Below, piece by piece: positions 1 through 8,681 of a stretch of 64,000 bases of DNA. Source of the stretch: Arcobacter sp. CECT 8983. Lineage in GTDB: Bacteria > Campylobacterota > Campylobacteria > Campylobacterales > Arcobacteraceae. Every line of letters starts with the position of its first letter. Position 1 is the stretch's first letter. The DNA lies in assembly GCF_004118855.1 (NCBI RefSeq), contig NZ_PDKF01000008.1:310001-374000 (forward strand), written 5' to 3'. The position numbers and the translations under genes are program-made. The notes under the pieces were generated by a model. The model was given only the letters and a program-made list of their open reading frames with translations. It did no database searches and had not been told where the DNA came from.

Positions 1-276
1 TTCATCTAAATCATAATCTAATCCATGATCAGTTTTTAATTTCTTGATAATTGCTTTTTTAGTTTCAATGGTACCTTCAACAGCAGTGTATTTTGTGTGA
101 CCGTCTTTGATTGCTTGGATGGCTGCTTCTTTAATAACTTCAGGTGTATCAAAATCTGGTTCACCCGCACTAAAACTTAAAATGTCTTTACCTTGTGCCT
201 TTAACTCCCTTGCTAAAGCTGTAATTGCCATTGTAACTGATGGCGATAGGTTTTCCATTCTACTTGCAATTTTCAT
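1..276 (-). CDS. Class I pyridoxal-phosphate aminotransferase (aspartate aminotransferase-like), N-terminal part
   Basis: Only the first 92 codons lie in the window; the gene runs off the left edge. The minus strand reads MKIASRMENLSPSVTMAI, then FSAGEPDFDTP, then HTKYTAVEGT. This is the usual start of class I/II aminotransferases of the aspartate aminotransferase group, cytosolic PLP enzymes that move amino groups between aspartate and 2-oxoacids. The ATG at 276 has an AGGAC ribosome site about ten bases upstream. It is divergent from the YgjP-like gene. Substrate cannot be told from this fragment: AspC and prephenate or other aminotransferases share this N-terminus. Confidence 0.85.
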   Translation of the reverse strand, partial: MKIASRMENLSPSVTMAITALARELKAQGKDILSFSAGEPDFDTPEVIKEAAIQAIKDGHTKYTAVEGTIETKKAIIKKLKTDHGLDYDLDE

Positions 277-306
277 TTTATATTTGTCCTTTAATAAATT
301 TAAAGT

Positions 307-948
307 ATGATTATAACTACAGTTTACTTAGAAAGTTGTCAGTTTAAAGTGATAGAAAAATTTAAAGTTAAAATTAATTATGAAGTCTATGATGTCTTAT
401 GGAAAAAGAAAGTATCTAATAAACACGTTTATTTGAGACTTAAAGATAAAAATCTACTAGAAATATCATCAAATAAATATTTTTCAAAATTAGAAGCAGT
501 TGATTTAATCAATAGACAAAAAGATTGGATAGTAAATAGAAGAGATGTTTTTTTACGAAAAGAAAAAAATAAAGATAGTTATTTATTGTATGGAAAAAGA
601 TATCCTTTAGAAAATAAAGAACAAAAAGATTTAGATATCTTATATAAAGAAAAAGCAAAAGAGTTAATTCCGAAACTTGTTGATGAGTTTGCAAATAAAA
701 TGAGTCTTTACCCTACTTCAATAAAGTATAGAAAAAATAAAAGAACTTGGGGATCTTGCAATTATAAAAATGGATTAAACTTTAATATCTTACTTACTCA
801 GTTTCCCCTTGAAGTAATTGAATATGTAGTAATACATGAATTAGCTCACATAAAACATAAAAATCATTCAAAAGCTTTTTGGAACTTAGTTTATAAATAT
901 TGTAATGATTATAAGCAAAGAGAAAAACTTCTTAAGAGCTTTTTATAA
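307..948 (+). CDS. YgjP-like zinc metallopeptidase (DUF45 family)
   Basis: 213 residues. A HELAH zinc motif sits at residues 177-181, with a further His at 187 (HKNHSKAFW), the pattern of the YgjP/DUF45 family of small cytoplasmic metallopeptidase-like proteins. The family-typical segment RTWGSCNYKNGLNFN (about residues 147-160) precedes it. Length fits the family (about 220-240). The start is uncertain: the ATG at 307 has no clear Shine-Dalgarno sequence. The 3' end overlaps the convergent DUF721-like gene by 17 bases. The true substrate of the family is unknown, so the role is inferred from the motif only. Confidence 0.85.
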   Translation: MIITTVYLESCQFKVIEKFKVKINYEVYDVLWKKKVSNKHVYLRLKDKNLLEISSNKYFSKLEAVDLINRQKDWIVNRRDVFLRKEKNKDSYLLYGKRYPLENKEQKDLDILYKEKAKELIPKLVDEFANKMSLYPTSIKYRKNKRTWGSCNYKNGLNFNILLTQFPLEVIEYVVIHELAHIKHKNHSKAFWNLVYKYCNDYKQREKLLKSFL

Positions 949-1348
949 TAGCTCTTATTTCTTCTACTTTTGCACGAAGTTTTTCATTTGTAATGTGATT
1001 TGTAAAAATCCCATGAGAACGCTCTTTAAAAAAAGGTTTTTCTACATTTATGACCTCTTTTTTTTCTCTTTTATTAGTAACGAAAAATTTTAATTGACTT
1101 ACTTCAATTGCAGGATATTTTTTTAATAGTGTATTTATTAATTCTTTGTTATACTCAAACTCCATTTTATAAACAGGATGGGTTAATACAAAATACAAGA
1201 TATCAGCTTTTATATAAGCAAATTTGACGCCTTTTTTTAAACTTGGCGGTAATAAATCAATAAAATCTTGAATTGTTTTTTGTGTATTAATCTTTCTGAA
1301 TTCAGGACTTTTCTTAAGATGACTAAGTATTTCGTTAATTTTTTTCAT
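932..1348 (-). CDS. DUF721/DciA-like protein
   Basis: 138 residues, no signal peptide or membrane segment. The middle (PSLKKGVKFAYIKADILYFV, then NKELINTLLKKYP) resembles the DUF721/DciA layout of a small domain followed by helices; some DciA proteins bind the replicative helicase. The match is by general pattern only, so the role is tentative. The protein is lysine-rich (about pI basic), compatible with nucleic-acid contact. The gene is convergent with and overlaps the YgjP-like gene at its 3' end. Its first codons overlap, on the other strand, the start of the small lipoprotein gene at 1319. Confidence 0.55.
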   Translation of the reverse strand: MKKINEILSHLKKSPEFRKINTQKTIQDFIDLLPPSLKKGVKFAYIKADILYFVLTHPVYKMEFEYNKELINTLLKKYPAIEVSQLKFFVTNKREKKEVINVEKPFFKERSHGIFTNHITNEKLRAKVEEIRAIIKSS

Positions 1349-1447
1349 ATTGCTATTATAGCAGGAGTTTTATTATCTTTTAGTGGGTGTGGTTATAAAG
1401 CACCTCCAACTTATGTTGAAGACAATAAACAAGAAGTATCAAAGTAA
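1319..1447 (+). CDS. LptM-like small lipoprotein
   Basis: A 42-residue gene too short for normal ORF cut-offs. It begins MTKYFVNFFHIAIIAG, has a hydrophobic core, then a lipobox ending FSGC at about residue 22 followed directly by GYKAPPTYVED. The GCGxKxP..Y signature after the lipobox is that of LptM (YifL) lipoproteins, which assist LptD oxidative maturation at the outer membrane in Enterobacteria. The stop TAA shares its last base with the nadB start (TAATG), suggesting translational coupling. Its start overlaps the divergent DUF721-like gene by 30 bases. Function by analogy only; the lipoprotein call itself is firm. Confidence 0.7.
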   Translation: MTKYFVNFFHIAIIAGVLLSFSGCGYKAPPTYVEDNKQEVSK

Positions 1448-2895
1448 TGGTTTATGACTATATTATTATAGGAACAGGTGTTGCAGGATTAAATGCTGCA
1501 AGACTGATTCCCAAAGACAAAAAAGTTTTAGTACTTTGTAAAAAATCCCCTTGGAACTGCAATACCTTTTGGGCTCAAGGTGGAGTTGCTACGGCTGTCG
1601 ATAAAGATGATATAGAACTACATATAAAAGATACTCTTACAGCGGGTGTTAATCAAAATAGTAAAGAAGCTGTAAGGGTTTTAAGTGAAAACTCAAGGGC
1701 TTGTATTGATGATTTAATCAATGCAGGATTACAATTTGATTTAAACGACAACGGTGAATTAGCTTTTACAAAAGAAGCAGCTCACAGTAGAAATAGAATC
1801 TTACATGCTGATGGTGATGCAACAGGACGAATGGTTCATCTATTTTTACTTTCAACTTGTGACCATGAAATGAGAACAAATGTTGTAGTAAATGATTTAC
1901 TTATTCAAGATGATATTTGTTATGGAGTTCAATTTTTTACCAATGAAACAGAGCAAGAAGTAGTTTATGCTCACAATACTATCATAGCAAGTGGTGGTGT
2001 TGGTTCAATATATAAATACCATACAAACTCAACTGCAATAGCAGGAGAAATCCAAGGTTTATGTATTGAAAAGGGTCTTAAATTAAAAGACATGGAAATG
2101 ATGCAATTTCATCCAACTGTAGTAAAGGGAACGCACTTTGCTAGAAAACCACTTTTAAGTGAAGCATTAAGAGGTGAGGGCGCTCATATTGTAGATGATG
2201 AAAATAGAAGATTCTTATTTGATTATCATAAAGATGGTGAACTAGCTCCAAGAGATGTCGTAAGCAGGTCTATTTTTGATTATCATAAAAAAACAAACTC
2301 TTCTATATATTTATCATTTGATAAGTTTGAAAAAAACTTCTTTAAAAAAAGATTTCCAAATATTTATTCAAACCTAAAAGATTTAGGTTTTGAACTTCCT
2401 TTTGAGAAAGTTCCTATTTCTCCAGCTTTCCATTATTCAATGGGTGGAATAGAAACAGATATAAATGCAAAAGTTTTAGGAATGAAAAATTTATATGCAG
2501 TTGGTGAAGCAGCTTGTAATGGTATTCATGGAGCAAATAGACTTGCCTCAAACTCTTTACTTGAAGGAATTGTATTTTCTCAAATTGCAGTTGAAATAAG
2601 TTTAAAAGAAGAGTTTAAAATAAATAAAAAATCTTATATAAAAGAGATAAAAAAATATACTAGAAATAAAGAAATAGATAAGAGGATAAAAAACTCTTTA
2701 AGAAAGCTAATGTGGGAAAATGCTGCAATAGTAAGAGACAAAGAAGCATTGAAAATTACACTTGAAAAAATAGACAAATTTTTGGAAGAAAATGTAGGAA
2801 GACTGCTATATTTAAGACTACTTACGGCAAAATCTATTTTAAAAGCTGCAATTGAAAGACAAGTATCAATTGGAGCTCATTTCATTAAGGAGTAA
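1447..2895 (+). CDS. nadB: L-aspartate oxidase
   Basis: 482 residues. FAD-dependent enzyme that oxidises L-aspartate to iminoaspartate, the first step of de novo NAD synthesis. The N-terminal dinucleotide-binding motif GTGVAGLNAA (about residues 8-17) is followed by the flavin-site segment FWAQGGVATAV. FHYSMGGIETD and HGANRLASNSLLEG are hallmark NadB/fumarate-reductase family motifs. Length is slightly short for the family (about 530) because the C-terminal helical domain is trimmed. The start is coupled to the LptM-like stop (TAATG). nhaD follows after two bases. nadA and nadC are not in the window. Confidence 0.93.
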   Translation: MVYDYIIIGTGVAGLNAARLIPKDKKVLVLCKKSPWNCNTFWAQGGVATAVDKDDIELHIKDTLTAGVNQNSKEAVRVLSENSRACIDDLINAGLQFDLNDNGELAFTKEAAHSRNRILHADGDATGRMVHLFLLSTCDHEMRTNVVVNDLLIQDDICYGVQFFTNETEQEVVYAHNTIIASGGVGSIYKYHTNSTAIAGEIQGLCIEKGLKLKDMEMMQFHPTVVKGTHFARKPLLSEALRGEGAHIVDDENRRFLFDYHKDGELAPRDVVSRSIFDYHKKTNSSIYLSFDKFEKNFFKKRFPNIYSNLKDLGFELPFEKVPISPAFHYSMGGIETDINAKVLGMKNLYAVGEAACNGIHGANRLASNSLLEGIVFSQIAVEISLKEEFKINKKSYIKEIKKYTRNKEIDKRIKNSLRKLMWENAAIVRDKEALKITLEKIDKFLEENVGRLLYLRLLTAKSILKAAIERQVSIGAHFIKE

Positions 2896-2897
2896 CG

Positions 2898-4292
2898 ATG
2901 TTGAAACTGTTGATGGTTTTAGTTCTATCATCTATTACATTATTTGCTGCAAGTGGTCCTTCGGGAACAGGAGCAGTTGCACCTGATCTAACTATGACAT
3001 GGGTTGGATTTGCGTGTTTATTTATTTTTGTTGTTGGTTATTATTTTGTAGCAGCTGAAGAAAAGTATGAAATTGATAAGGCAAAACCTGCTTTATTTAT
3101 AGGTACTTTTATGTTTATATTAGTTGCTTTATATTATGCATTAAATGGATTAGACTTAGGTCTTGTACATATAGAAGCTCAACATTTAATCTTAGAAATC
3201 GCAGGAATTTTCTTCTTCTTATTTGTTGCAATGACTTATATTGAGTCATTAATTCATATGGGAGTTTTCGATAGACTAAAATATAATCTTGTTTCTAAAG
3301 GTTATAGCTATAAAAAAATGTTCTGGGTAACTGGTTTTATTGCATTTTTCTTATCTCCAATAGCAGATAACTTAACTACTGCACTAATTCTTTCTACAGT
3401 ATTAATTACAATTGAAAAAACAAGAAAAGACTTTTTAGTTCCAGGAGCAATTAATATTGTTGTTGCTGCAAATGCTGGTGGTGCTTGGTCGCCATTTGGT
3501 GATATTACTACACTTATGGCTTGGACTGCTGGAAAAGGTGCTTTCTCAGACTTCTTATTCTTATTCCCAGCTTCAGTAACTGGTTATTTAATCACTGCTT
3601 ATTTATTATCTAAATTTGTTCCTGATGACAAACCTCAATTTGATGCATCTAAAGAGACAAAACCAGAAATGGCAGAAGGTGCAAAAGTAGTAATGGGACT
3701 TGGAGTATTTACAATTTTTTGTGCTGTAATGTCTCACCAAGTATTACATTTACCTGCAATGTGGGGTATGATGTTTGGTCTTTCTTTACTTAAAGTTTAC
3801 TCTTATGGTTTAAAAAGAAAATATGGTACAGATCATTTCAACATTTTTCACTCAATGGCTAAAATTGAAAACAATACATTAATGTTTTTCTTTGGTATTT
3901 TAGCAGCAGTTGGTGCTTTATACTTTATTGGATGGTTAAGTTTAGCAGTTGTTGTTTACCAACCAGATGTATTAGGTCCAACTTGGTCAAATATCGGTGT
4001 AGGTTTCTTATCAGCTATCGTTGATAACGTACCAGTTATGTCAGCAGTATTAAAAGCTAACCCTGAAATGGGACTTGATCAATGGATGCTTGTAACTCTT
4101 ACAGCAGGTGTTGGTGGTTCTATGATTTCATTTGGTTCAGCAGCAGGTGTTGGTGTAATGGGTAAATTACATGGAATTTATACTTTCGGTTCACACATGA
4201 AATTAGCATGGACAATTGTAGTTGGATACTTTGTATCTGTTGCAGTTTGGTTCTTACAATACGAAATGCTAGGTTTCTATCACATCGGGTAA
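2898..4292 (+). CDS. nhaD: Na+/H+ antiporter NhaD
   Basis: 464 residues with about twelve hydrophobic segments; inner-membrane sodium/proton exchanger of the NhaD (ArsB/NhaD superfamily) type. Conserved stretches include SPIADNLTTALILST (about residues 153-167) and the paired SAIVDNVPVMSAVL near residue 375, the two pseudo-symmetric unwound-helix motifs with acidic residues expected to bind the ion. GGAWSPFGDITTLMAW is also typical. A strong AAGGAG site precedes the ATG, two bases after nadB stops, so the two are probably co-transcribed. Such antiporters are common in marine campylobacteria. Confidence 0.92.
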   Translation: MLKLLMVLVLSSITLFAASGPSGTGAVAPDLTMTWVGFACLFIFVVGYYFVAAEEKYEIDKAKPALFIGTFMFILVALYYALNGLDLGLVHIEAQHLILEIAGIFFFLFVAMTYIESLIHMGVFDRLKYNLVSKGYSYKKMFWVTGFIAFFLSPIADNLTTALILSTVLITIEKTRKDFLVPGAINIVVAANAGGAWSPFGDITTLMAWTAGKGAFSDFLFLFPASVTGYLITAYLLSKFVPDDKPQFDASKETKPEMAEGAKVVMGLGVFTIFCAVMSHQVLHLPAMWGMMFGLSLLKVYSYGLKRKYGTDHFNIFHSMAKIENNTLMFFFGILAAVGALYFIGWLSLAVVVYQPDVLGPTWSNIGVGFLSAIVDNVPVMSAVLKANPEMGLDQWMLVTLTAGVGGSMISFGSAAGVGVMGKLHGIYTFGSHMKLAWTIVVGYFVSVAVWFLQYEMLGFYHIG

Positions 4293-4310
4293 TTACCAAA
4301 TATTATTGTG

Positions 4311-4335
4311 TGAAGGTTTTTCCTTCATGCAGTAT
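4311..4335 (+). terminator. Possible terminator after nhaD
   Basis: TGAAGG (4311-4316), five-T loop, CCTTCA (4322-4327), then TGCAG and a T-rich stretch beginning near 4333. The stem is only six base pairs and the T-run is interrupted, so efficiency is doubtful. Confidence 0.4.
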
Positions 4336-4385
4336 TCTCTTTATTTTTTTCTCTTCTATTAATCAATTTTAAATCCCACTTCAGA

Positions 4386-4391
4386 TATAAT
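4386..4391 (+). promoter_or_regulatory. guaA promoter -10 box
   Basis: TATAAT at 4386-4391, 33 bases before the guaA start, preceded by an AT-rich tract and followed by CGCGCATAC where transcription would begin. An AAAGGA ribosome site lies between it and the ATG. No clear -35 is seen, as usual for campylobacterial sigma-70 promoters. Confidence 0.6.
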
Positions 4392-4424
4392 CGCGCATAC
4401 TTTAAAAACAAAGGAATCTGTTTA

Positions 4425-5960
4425 ATGAAACATGTACCAATAGTTGTATTAGATTTTGGTAGTCAATATACACAAATTATTGCAAGAAAACTTAGAGAAG
4501 CGGGTGTTTATTCTGAAATTGTACCTTTCAATGAAAGAATTGAAGATATTCTAGCAAGAACACCAAGAGGAATTATTCTTTCTGGTGGACCAGCTTCAGT
4601 TTATGCAACTGATGCATATCACCCAGATGAAGAGATTTTTAATTTAGGACTTCCTATTTTAGGAATTTGTTATGGTATGCAGCTTATTTCTCAATTCTTT
4701 GGTGGAAGTGTAATTCCAGCTGACCATCATGAATATGGAAAAGCAAAATTAACTTTTGAAAACCCAAGTGATATTTTTAAAGATACTACTGATGGACAAA
4801 CTGTATGGATGTCACACGGTGATAAAGTTGACCAATTACCTACTGGATTTGAAGTTATTGGTACAAGTGAAAACTCTCCATTTGCAGCAATTGCAAATAT
4901 GGAAGAAAGAGTTTATGCATTCCAATTCCACCCAGAAGTTTATCATTCACAAGAGGGTGCAAAAATCCTTAAAAACTTCGCAAAACATATTTGTGGTTGT
5001 GAATCAACTTGGAATATGGGTTCATTTGCAAAAGAGCAAATTAAAAAAATCCAAGATACTGTAGGAAATAAAAAAGTTCTTTGTGGTGTATCAGGAGGAG
5101 TTGATTCTTCTGTTGTTGCAACACTTTTAGCTGAAGCAATTGGTGACCAACTAGTTCCTGTATTTGTTGATAATGGATTATTAAGAGCAAATGAAAGAGA
5201 ACAAGTTGAAGCTATGTTTAAAGCAAGAGGAGTTGACTTAATTACTGTTGACGCTTCTGAAGAATTTCTTTCTAAACTAGCAGGTGTTACAGACCCTGAA
5301 ACAAAAAGAAAAGTTATCGGTGAAACTTTCATCAAAGTATTTGATGAAGAAGCTAAAAAACACGATGGAATTGAGTTCTTAGCACAAGGTACACTTTATA
5401 CAGATGTTATTGAGTCAGTATCTGTAAAAGGACCTTCAAAAACTATTAAGTCTCACCACAATGTAGGTGGATTACCTGATTGGATGACTTTTGAGTTAAT
5501 CGAACCATTAAGAGAAATCTTTAAAGACGAAGTAAGAGCTTTAGGATTAGAGCTTGGGTTACCAAAAGATATGATTGGAAGACATCCTTTCCCTGGACCA
5601 GGACTTGCTATTAGAGTTATGGGTGATGTAAATAAGCCTGATTTAGAATTACTACGAAAAGCTGATACTATAATGTTAGATGTATTACATGCAACTGGAT
5701 ATTATGATAGAACTTGGCAAGCATTTACAGTACTTTTAAATGTAAAATCTGTAGGTGTTATGGGTGATAATAGAACTTATGATAACACTGTATGTGTTAG
5801 AATTGTAGAAGCAACTGATGGTATGACTGCTACATTTGCACATATTCCACATGATATTTTAGAAACTATTTCTAGAAGAATTATCAATGAAGTTGATGGG
5901 ATTAATAGAGTTGTTTATGATATCTCTTCTAAACCACCTGCAACTATCGAGTGGGAATAA
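4425..5960 (+). CDS. guaA: GMP synthase (glutamine-hydrolysing)
   Basis: 511 residues, full length. Converts XMP to GMP with ATP and glutamine in purine synthesis, cytoplasm. The glutamine amidotransferase domain (residues 1-190) has the nucleophile in LGICYGMQL (Cys82) and its His in [10 protein letters not shown]. The ATP pyrophosphatase domain begins with the P-loop [13 protein letters not shown] near residue 224. The C-terminal dimerisation domain ends [10 protein letters not shown], the invariant GuaA end. It has its own promoter. The non-coding inverted-repeat element and the integron integrase lie immediately downstream. Confidence 0.97.
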   Translation: MKHVPIVVLDFGSQYTQIIARKLREAGVYSEIVPFNERIEDILARTPRGIILSGGPASVYATDAYHPDEEIFNLGLPILGICYGMQLISQFFGGSVIPADHHEYGKAKLTFENPSDIFKDTTDGQTVWMSHGDKVDQLPTGFEVIGTSENSPFAAIANMEERVYAFQFHPEVYHSQEGAKILKNFAKHICGCESTWNMGSFAKEQIKKIQDTVGNKKVLCGVSGGVDSSVVATLLAEAIGDQLVPVFVDNGLLRANEREQVEAMFKARGVDLITVDASEEFLSKLAGVTDPETKRKVIGETFIKVFDEEAKKHDGIEFLAQGTLYTDVIESVSVKGPSKTIKSHHNVGGLPDWMTFELIEPLREIFKDEVRALGLELGLPKDMIGRHPFPGPGLAIRVMGDVNKPDLELLRKADTIMLDVLHATGYYDRTWQAFTVLLNVKSVGVMGDNRTYDNTVCVRIVEATDGMTATFAHIPHDILETISRRIINEVDGINRVVYDISSKPPATIEWE

Positions 5961-6089
5961 AATAAAGCAGTATCTTTTAACTTGATACTGCATCATAAAA
6001 TAAAATTAGCATCGGTCATTTACTACTAGTAAACTCCCTCGCTAATTTTCTTCTCTTCTTTGTCTAAATCAAAAATCTACTGCTTTATT
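5961..6089. repeat. Nested inverted-repeat element between guaA and intI
   Basis: AATAAAGCAGTA at 5961-5972 is matched exactly in inverse by TACTGCTTTATT at 6078-6089. Inside, AAAATTAGC (6002-6010) pairs with GCTAATTTT (6041-6049), and within that TTTACT (6019-6024) pairs with AGTAAA (6028-6033). A competing stem, GCAGTATC (5967-5974) with GATACTGC (5984-5991), shares the left arm. No ORF of note fits. It could be a terminator array serving guaA and intI, a structured RNA, or a small inverted-repeat mobile element at the integron border. Arms and positions are read directly; function is unknown. Confidence 0.6.
5963..5991 (-). terminator. Terminator-like hairpin downstream of intI
   Basis: The eight-pair stem 5967-5974/5984-5991 has a nine-base loop. 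On the minus strand it is followed by TTTATTTTATT, a fair uridine tract, so it could end transcription coming from intI. On the plus strand no T-run follows. The alternative outer pairing with 6078-6089 would compete with it. Confidence 0.4.
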
Positions 6090-6133
6090 CGAGGTTAGAA
6101 CTATTTTATAACGAAAGCTTTTCCTAGTTTATT

Positions 6134-7096
6134 TTAAAAATCCAATGGACTTTTTATCTCATTTTTATTTAATTCTTTTACCACGTGTGTATATATCATC
6201 GTTGTTTCTATAGATTTGTGTCCTAGTAGTTCTTGAATACTTCGTATATCTGTACCATTTTGAAGTAAATGAGTAGCATAAGAGTGTCTAAAAATATGGG
6301 ACGTAACTCTTTTATCTATATTTGATTTTTCAACTGCATTTTTTATATTTCTACTTAAAGTTACATCTAAAATATGATGACGTCTTTGTTCTCCAGATCT
6401 AGGCTCTTTTGAGATTTTATTCATAGGAAAAATATATTGCCATTTGGTTTCATATTTAGCTTTGGGAAATTTTCGCTCTAGTGCATAAGGTATAAAAACA
6501 CTTCCAAAGCCATTTTCTAAATCTTTTGAATGTATCTCTCTTACTTTTTCTACTTGAATTTTAAGTTCATCCTTTATTTTTAATGGAAGTGGCAAGGTTC
6601 TATCTTTTAAGGATTTACTATCCCAAATATAAACTTTATTAAAACCAAAATCAATATCTTTTATGCGGATATTTTGTACTTCTTTCATCCTCAATCCACA
6701 ACCATACATAAGTTTAACAATAAGTTGATAAATACCTGTCATATTTAATATAATACTTCTTACTTCATCTATAGTTAAAACCACTGGAATATGTTTTCTC
6801 TCTTTTGCTCTTAAAGCTTGAATGTTTTGGTCTTTTAACGATATGTTTAAAACTTGTTCGTAAAGAAATACAATAGAGTAAAAAGCTTGGTTCTGTGTAG
6901 TAGGAGATACATTTAGATTTTTTGCTAGATAAGTTAAATACTCTTCAATTTCTTTTTTACCCATAGTATTAGGATGTCTTTTATTATGAAATAGAATATA
7001 TTTTTTTGCCCAGTAAATATATACATTTTCAGTTTTTAAACTATAATGTTTTACTCTAATTTTATCCCTCATTATATCAAGTAGTTTTTTACCCAT
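6134..7096 (-). CDS. intI: Integron integrase (IntI-type tyrosine recombinase)
   Basis: 320 residues, full length. Catalytic set: Arg136 ([10 protein letters not shown]), His267 and Arg270 ([10 protein letters not shown]), His293 ([10 protein letters not shown]) and the nucleophile Tyr302 (MIYTHV). The insert that separates IntI from XerC/D is present around residues 189-224 ([20 protein letters not shown], then KWQYIFP). N-terminal [15 protein letters not shown] and KRHP are also IntI-like. It should recombine attI with attC and attC with attC, catching and shuffling cassettes. It is divergent from the array, the standard integron geometry. No frameshift or missing catalytic residue is seen, so it may be active. 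Confidence 0.93.
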   Translation of the reverse strand: MGKKLLDIMRDKIRVKHYSLKTENVYIYWAKKYILFHNKRHPNTMGKKEIEEYLTYLAKNLNVSPTTQNQAFYSIVFLYEQVLNISLKDQNIQALRAKERKHIPVVLTIDEVRSIILNMTGIYQLIVKLMYGCGLRMKEVQNIRIKDIDFGFNKVYIWDSKSLKDRTLPLPLKIKDELKIQVEKVREIHSKDLENGFGSVFIPYALERKFPKAKYETKWQYIFPMNKISKEPRSGEQRRHHILDVTLSRNIKNAVEKSNIDKRVTSHIFRHSYATHLLQNGTDIRSIQELLGHKSIETTMIYTHVVKELNKNEIKSPLDF

Positions 7097-7373
7097 AATA
7101 TTTCCTAAACTATAAAATATTATTTAAAGTTAAATTTTTCACTTTTAACATACATTATGTATATTAAAGTTCTAAATATAAACATAAAATAAACATAAAA
7201 ATTATAACTTATAATAAAAATATATAGAAAAAATATTGCATTTTGTAATATTTATCTATAAAGATACATGAAATAAGCTTTTCTACTAAATATATAATAA
7301 AGTAGTGGATTTAAGTACTTTATTTATATAATGTATATTCAATAAATAGTTATACTAAAGTAGGAGATACAAA
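7097..7373 (+). promoter_or_regulatory. attI region and candidate cassette promoters (Pc)
   Basis: 277 bases of extremely AT-rich DNA between the integrase and the first cassette gene. The core GTTATAC at 7349-7355 is the point where cassette 1 was inserted, so attI ends there. Two TATAAT hexamers on the plus strand, at 7293-7298 and 7327-7332, are candidate -10 boxes for the cassette promoter; no convincing -35 box is seen. Many runs of A and T upstream could act as an UP-like tract. No direct repeats of the class 1 attI kind were recognised. Confidence 0.55.
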
Positions 7374-8108
7374 ATGAATGTATTAATTGTCTATTGCCAT
7401 CCTGAGCCAACTTCGTTTAATAGTACGTTAAAAGATACTGCAAAAGAAACTTTTGAAGCAGATGGACATTGTGTGGAGATATCTGATCTGTATGCTCAAG
7501 GGTTTGACCCTGTAGAAAAAGAAGAACATTATAGTCATAATAGAATTGAAAAAGATAGATTTGATTTATTATCAGAACAACGAAACGCATACATGACAGA
7601 TTCATTACCCAAAGAGATAAAAAAAGAAATACAAAAAATAGAATGGTGTGATTTACTTATATTTCAATTTCCTTTATGGTGGCATCAACAACCAGCTATA
7701 TTAAAAGGATGGTTTGATCGAGTATTTGTAAGTGGTGGTCTTTATACTAGTACTATGAGATATGATAAAGGCTACTTTAAAGGTAAAAAAGCGATTTGTT
7801 CCGTTACATCAGGAGCACCTGTTACTACATTTACAAAAAATGGTAGAGGTGGTGAAAGCATAGAAGTTTTATTGCGTTCTATGAACTTTTCACTGCATTA
7901 CATGGGTTTTACCGTGCTTCCACCTTATTTGTTTGGTGAGATTCAAAACAAAGATTATACCTATATGCAACCTGATGATTTTACATCACATTTAAAAGAG
8001 AGTATAAACAAATGGGAAGATTATTTGCAAAATATTCATCAAGTTGAACCTTTGTCTTTTTGCGGTTGGAATGATTGGGATAATAATGGTATGGAGAGAA
8101 AAGTATAA
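7374..8108 (+). CDS. Cassette 1: NAD(P)H-dependent flavodoxin-fold oxidoreductase (quinone reductase-like)
   Basis: 244 residues. N-terminal MNVLIVYCHPEPTSFN is the FMN/FAD phosphate-binding start of the flavodoxin_2 family (NQO1, MdaB, KefF relatives). WCDLLIFQFPLWWHQQPAILKGWFDRVF (about 91-118) is the family core, and SVTSGAP forms the second flavin loop. Expected to reduce quinones or other electrophiles by two electrons using NAD(P)H, in the cytoplasm. GGAGATAC precedes the ATG. The stop codon lies inside the attC core, the tight packing normal for cassettes. Substrate unknown; a detoxification role is inferred. Confidence 0.85.
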   Translation: MNVLIVYCHPEPTSFNSTLKDTAKETFEADGHCVEISDLYAQGFDPVEKEEHYSHNRIEKDRFDLLSEQRNAYMTDSLPKEIKKEIQKIEWCDLLIFQFPLWWHQQPAILKGWFDRVFVSGGLYTSTMRYDKGYFKGKKAICSVTSGAPVTTFTKNGRGGESIEVLLRSMNFSLHYMGFTVLPPYLFGEIQNKDYTYMQPDDFTSHLKESINKWEDYLQNIHQVEPLSFCGWNDWDNNGMERKV

Positions 8109-8238
8109 CAATACATTGGAAATAAAAACAAGGTTATACTGCGGCTAATTTAAGCTTTTATCTTGTAAGGTTATTCAAAAAGAAATTTTGAATAACCAAG
8201 TGGTAAAATCACCTTGTTTTTCAATTCAAACGTTAACT
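8103..8238 (+). other. attC1 recombination site
   Basis: 136 bases. Left core GTATAAC (8103-8109), right core GTTAACT (8232-8238), preceded by TCAATTCAAAC as in typical L boxes. Arms AAAAACAAGGT (8124-8134) and ACCTTGTTTTT (8211-8221) pair. A second perfect stem, GGTTATTCAAAA (8169-8180) with TTTTGAATAACC (8186-8197), forms a variable terminal structure. The left core is the exact complement of the cassette's own first core at 7349. It is about twice as long as the other two sites. Confidence 0.85.
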
Positions 8239-8249
8239 AAAGGAAATAT

Positions 8250-8681
8250 ATGTTCAAAACAAAGTCATACCATGGAACTTCACCACAAATTGTAAGTAAT
8301 ATTTTTTTACATGGTATTTCTGTGTCACTAGGAGGTGGTGAATTAGGGCAAGGTTTTTATACGGGTGAACATTTACATGAAGCCAAAGCATGGGCATACC
8401 AAAAAACAAAATCAAAAAAAGATAATGTAATTGAATTTGAACATAATGATGAAGATATATTAGATTTAAATATTGAAGAACTTAATCACTCACAAGCCAA
8501 TATCAAAAGATATGAATTAAAAAGAACTAATCAAACACGTACATATTTATTTAATGTTGATTTAGTTTGGTCTCCAATTGTTGGAACAGATAGAGTAAGT
8601 GGTATTCAATACAAATGGGAATCTACAATATCTGAAACATTATTAAATGATCCAGTTCAAACAACAAAGACAATTATATGA
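8250..8681 (+). CDS. Cassette 2, gene A: ADP-ribosyltransferase-like protein (DUF3990-like)
   Basis: 143 residues. YHGTSPQIVSNIFLHGI (from residue 7) followed by LGQGFYTGEHLHEAKAWA (32-49) is the layout of the DUF3990 group of ADP-ribosyltransferase-fold proteins: the His of YHGT (8), the Tyr of FYTG (37) and a late acidic residue, perhaps Glu124 in YKWES, would form an H-Y-E site. Such proteins are often toxins or NAD-using modifiers. It overlaps gene B by four bases (ATGA), so the two are translationally coupled in one cassette. AAAGGA lies before the ATG. Enzyme activity is inferred, and the acidic residue is not certain. Confidence 0.6.
   Translation: MFKTKSYHGTSPQIVSNIFLHGISVSLGGGELGQGFYTGEHLHEAKAWAYQKTKSKKDNVIEFEHNDEDILDLNIEELNHSQANIKRYELKRTNQTRTYLFNVDLVWSPIVGTDRVSGIQYKWESTISETLLNDPVQTTKTII

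Noticed and set aside
6078-6133. An attC or attI copy downstream of intI (GGTTAGAACTATTTTATAACGAAAG)
   Set aside because: GTTAGAA and TATAAC occur but are not placed as core sites with pairing arms; treated as part of the inverted-repeat element's flank.
6134-7096. Calling the integrase XerC/XerD or a phage integrase
   Set aside because: The extra segment [20 protein letters not shown] and neighbouring attC sites identify it as IntI.
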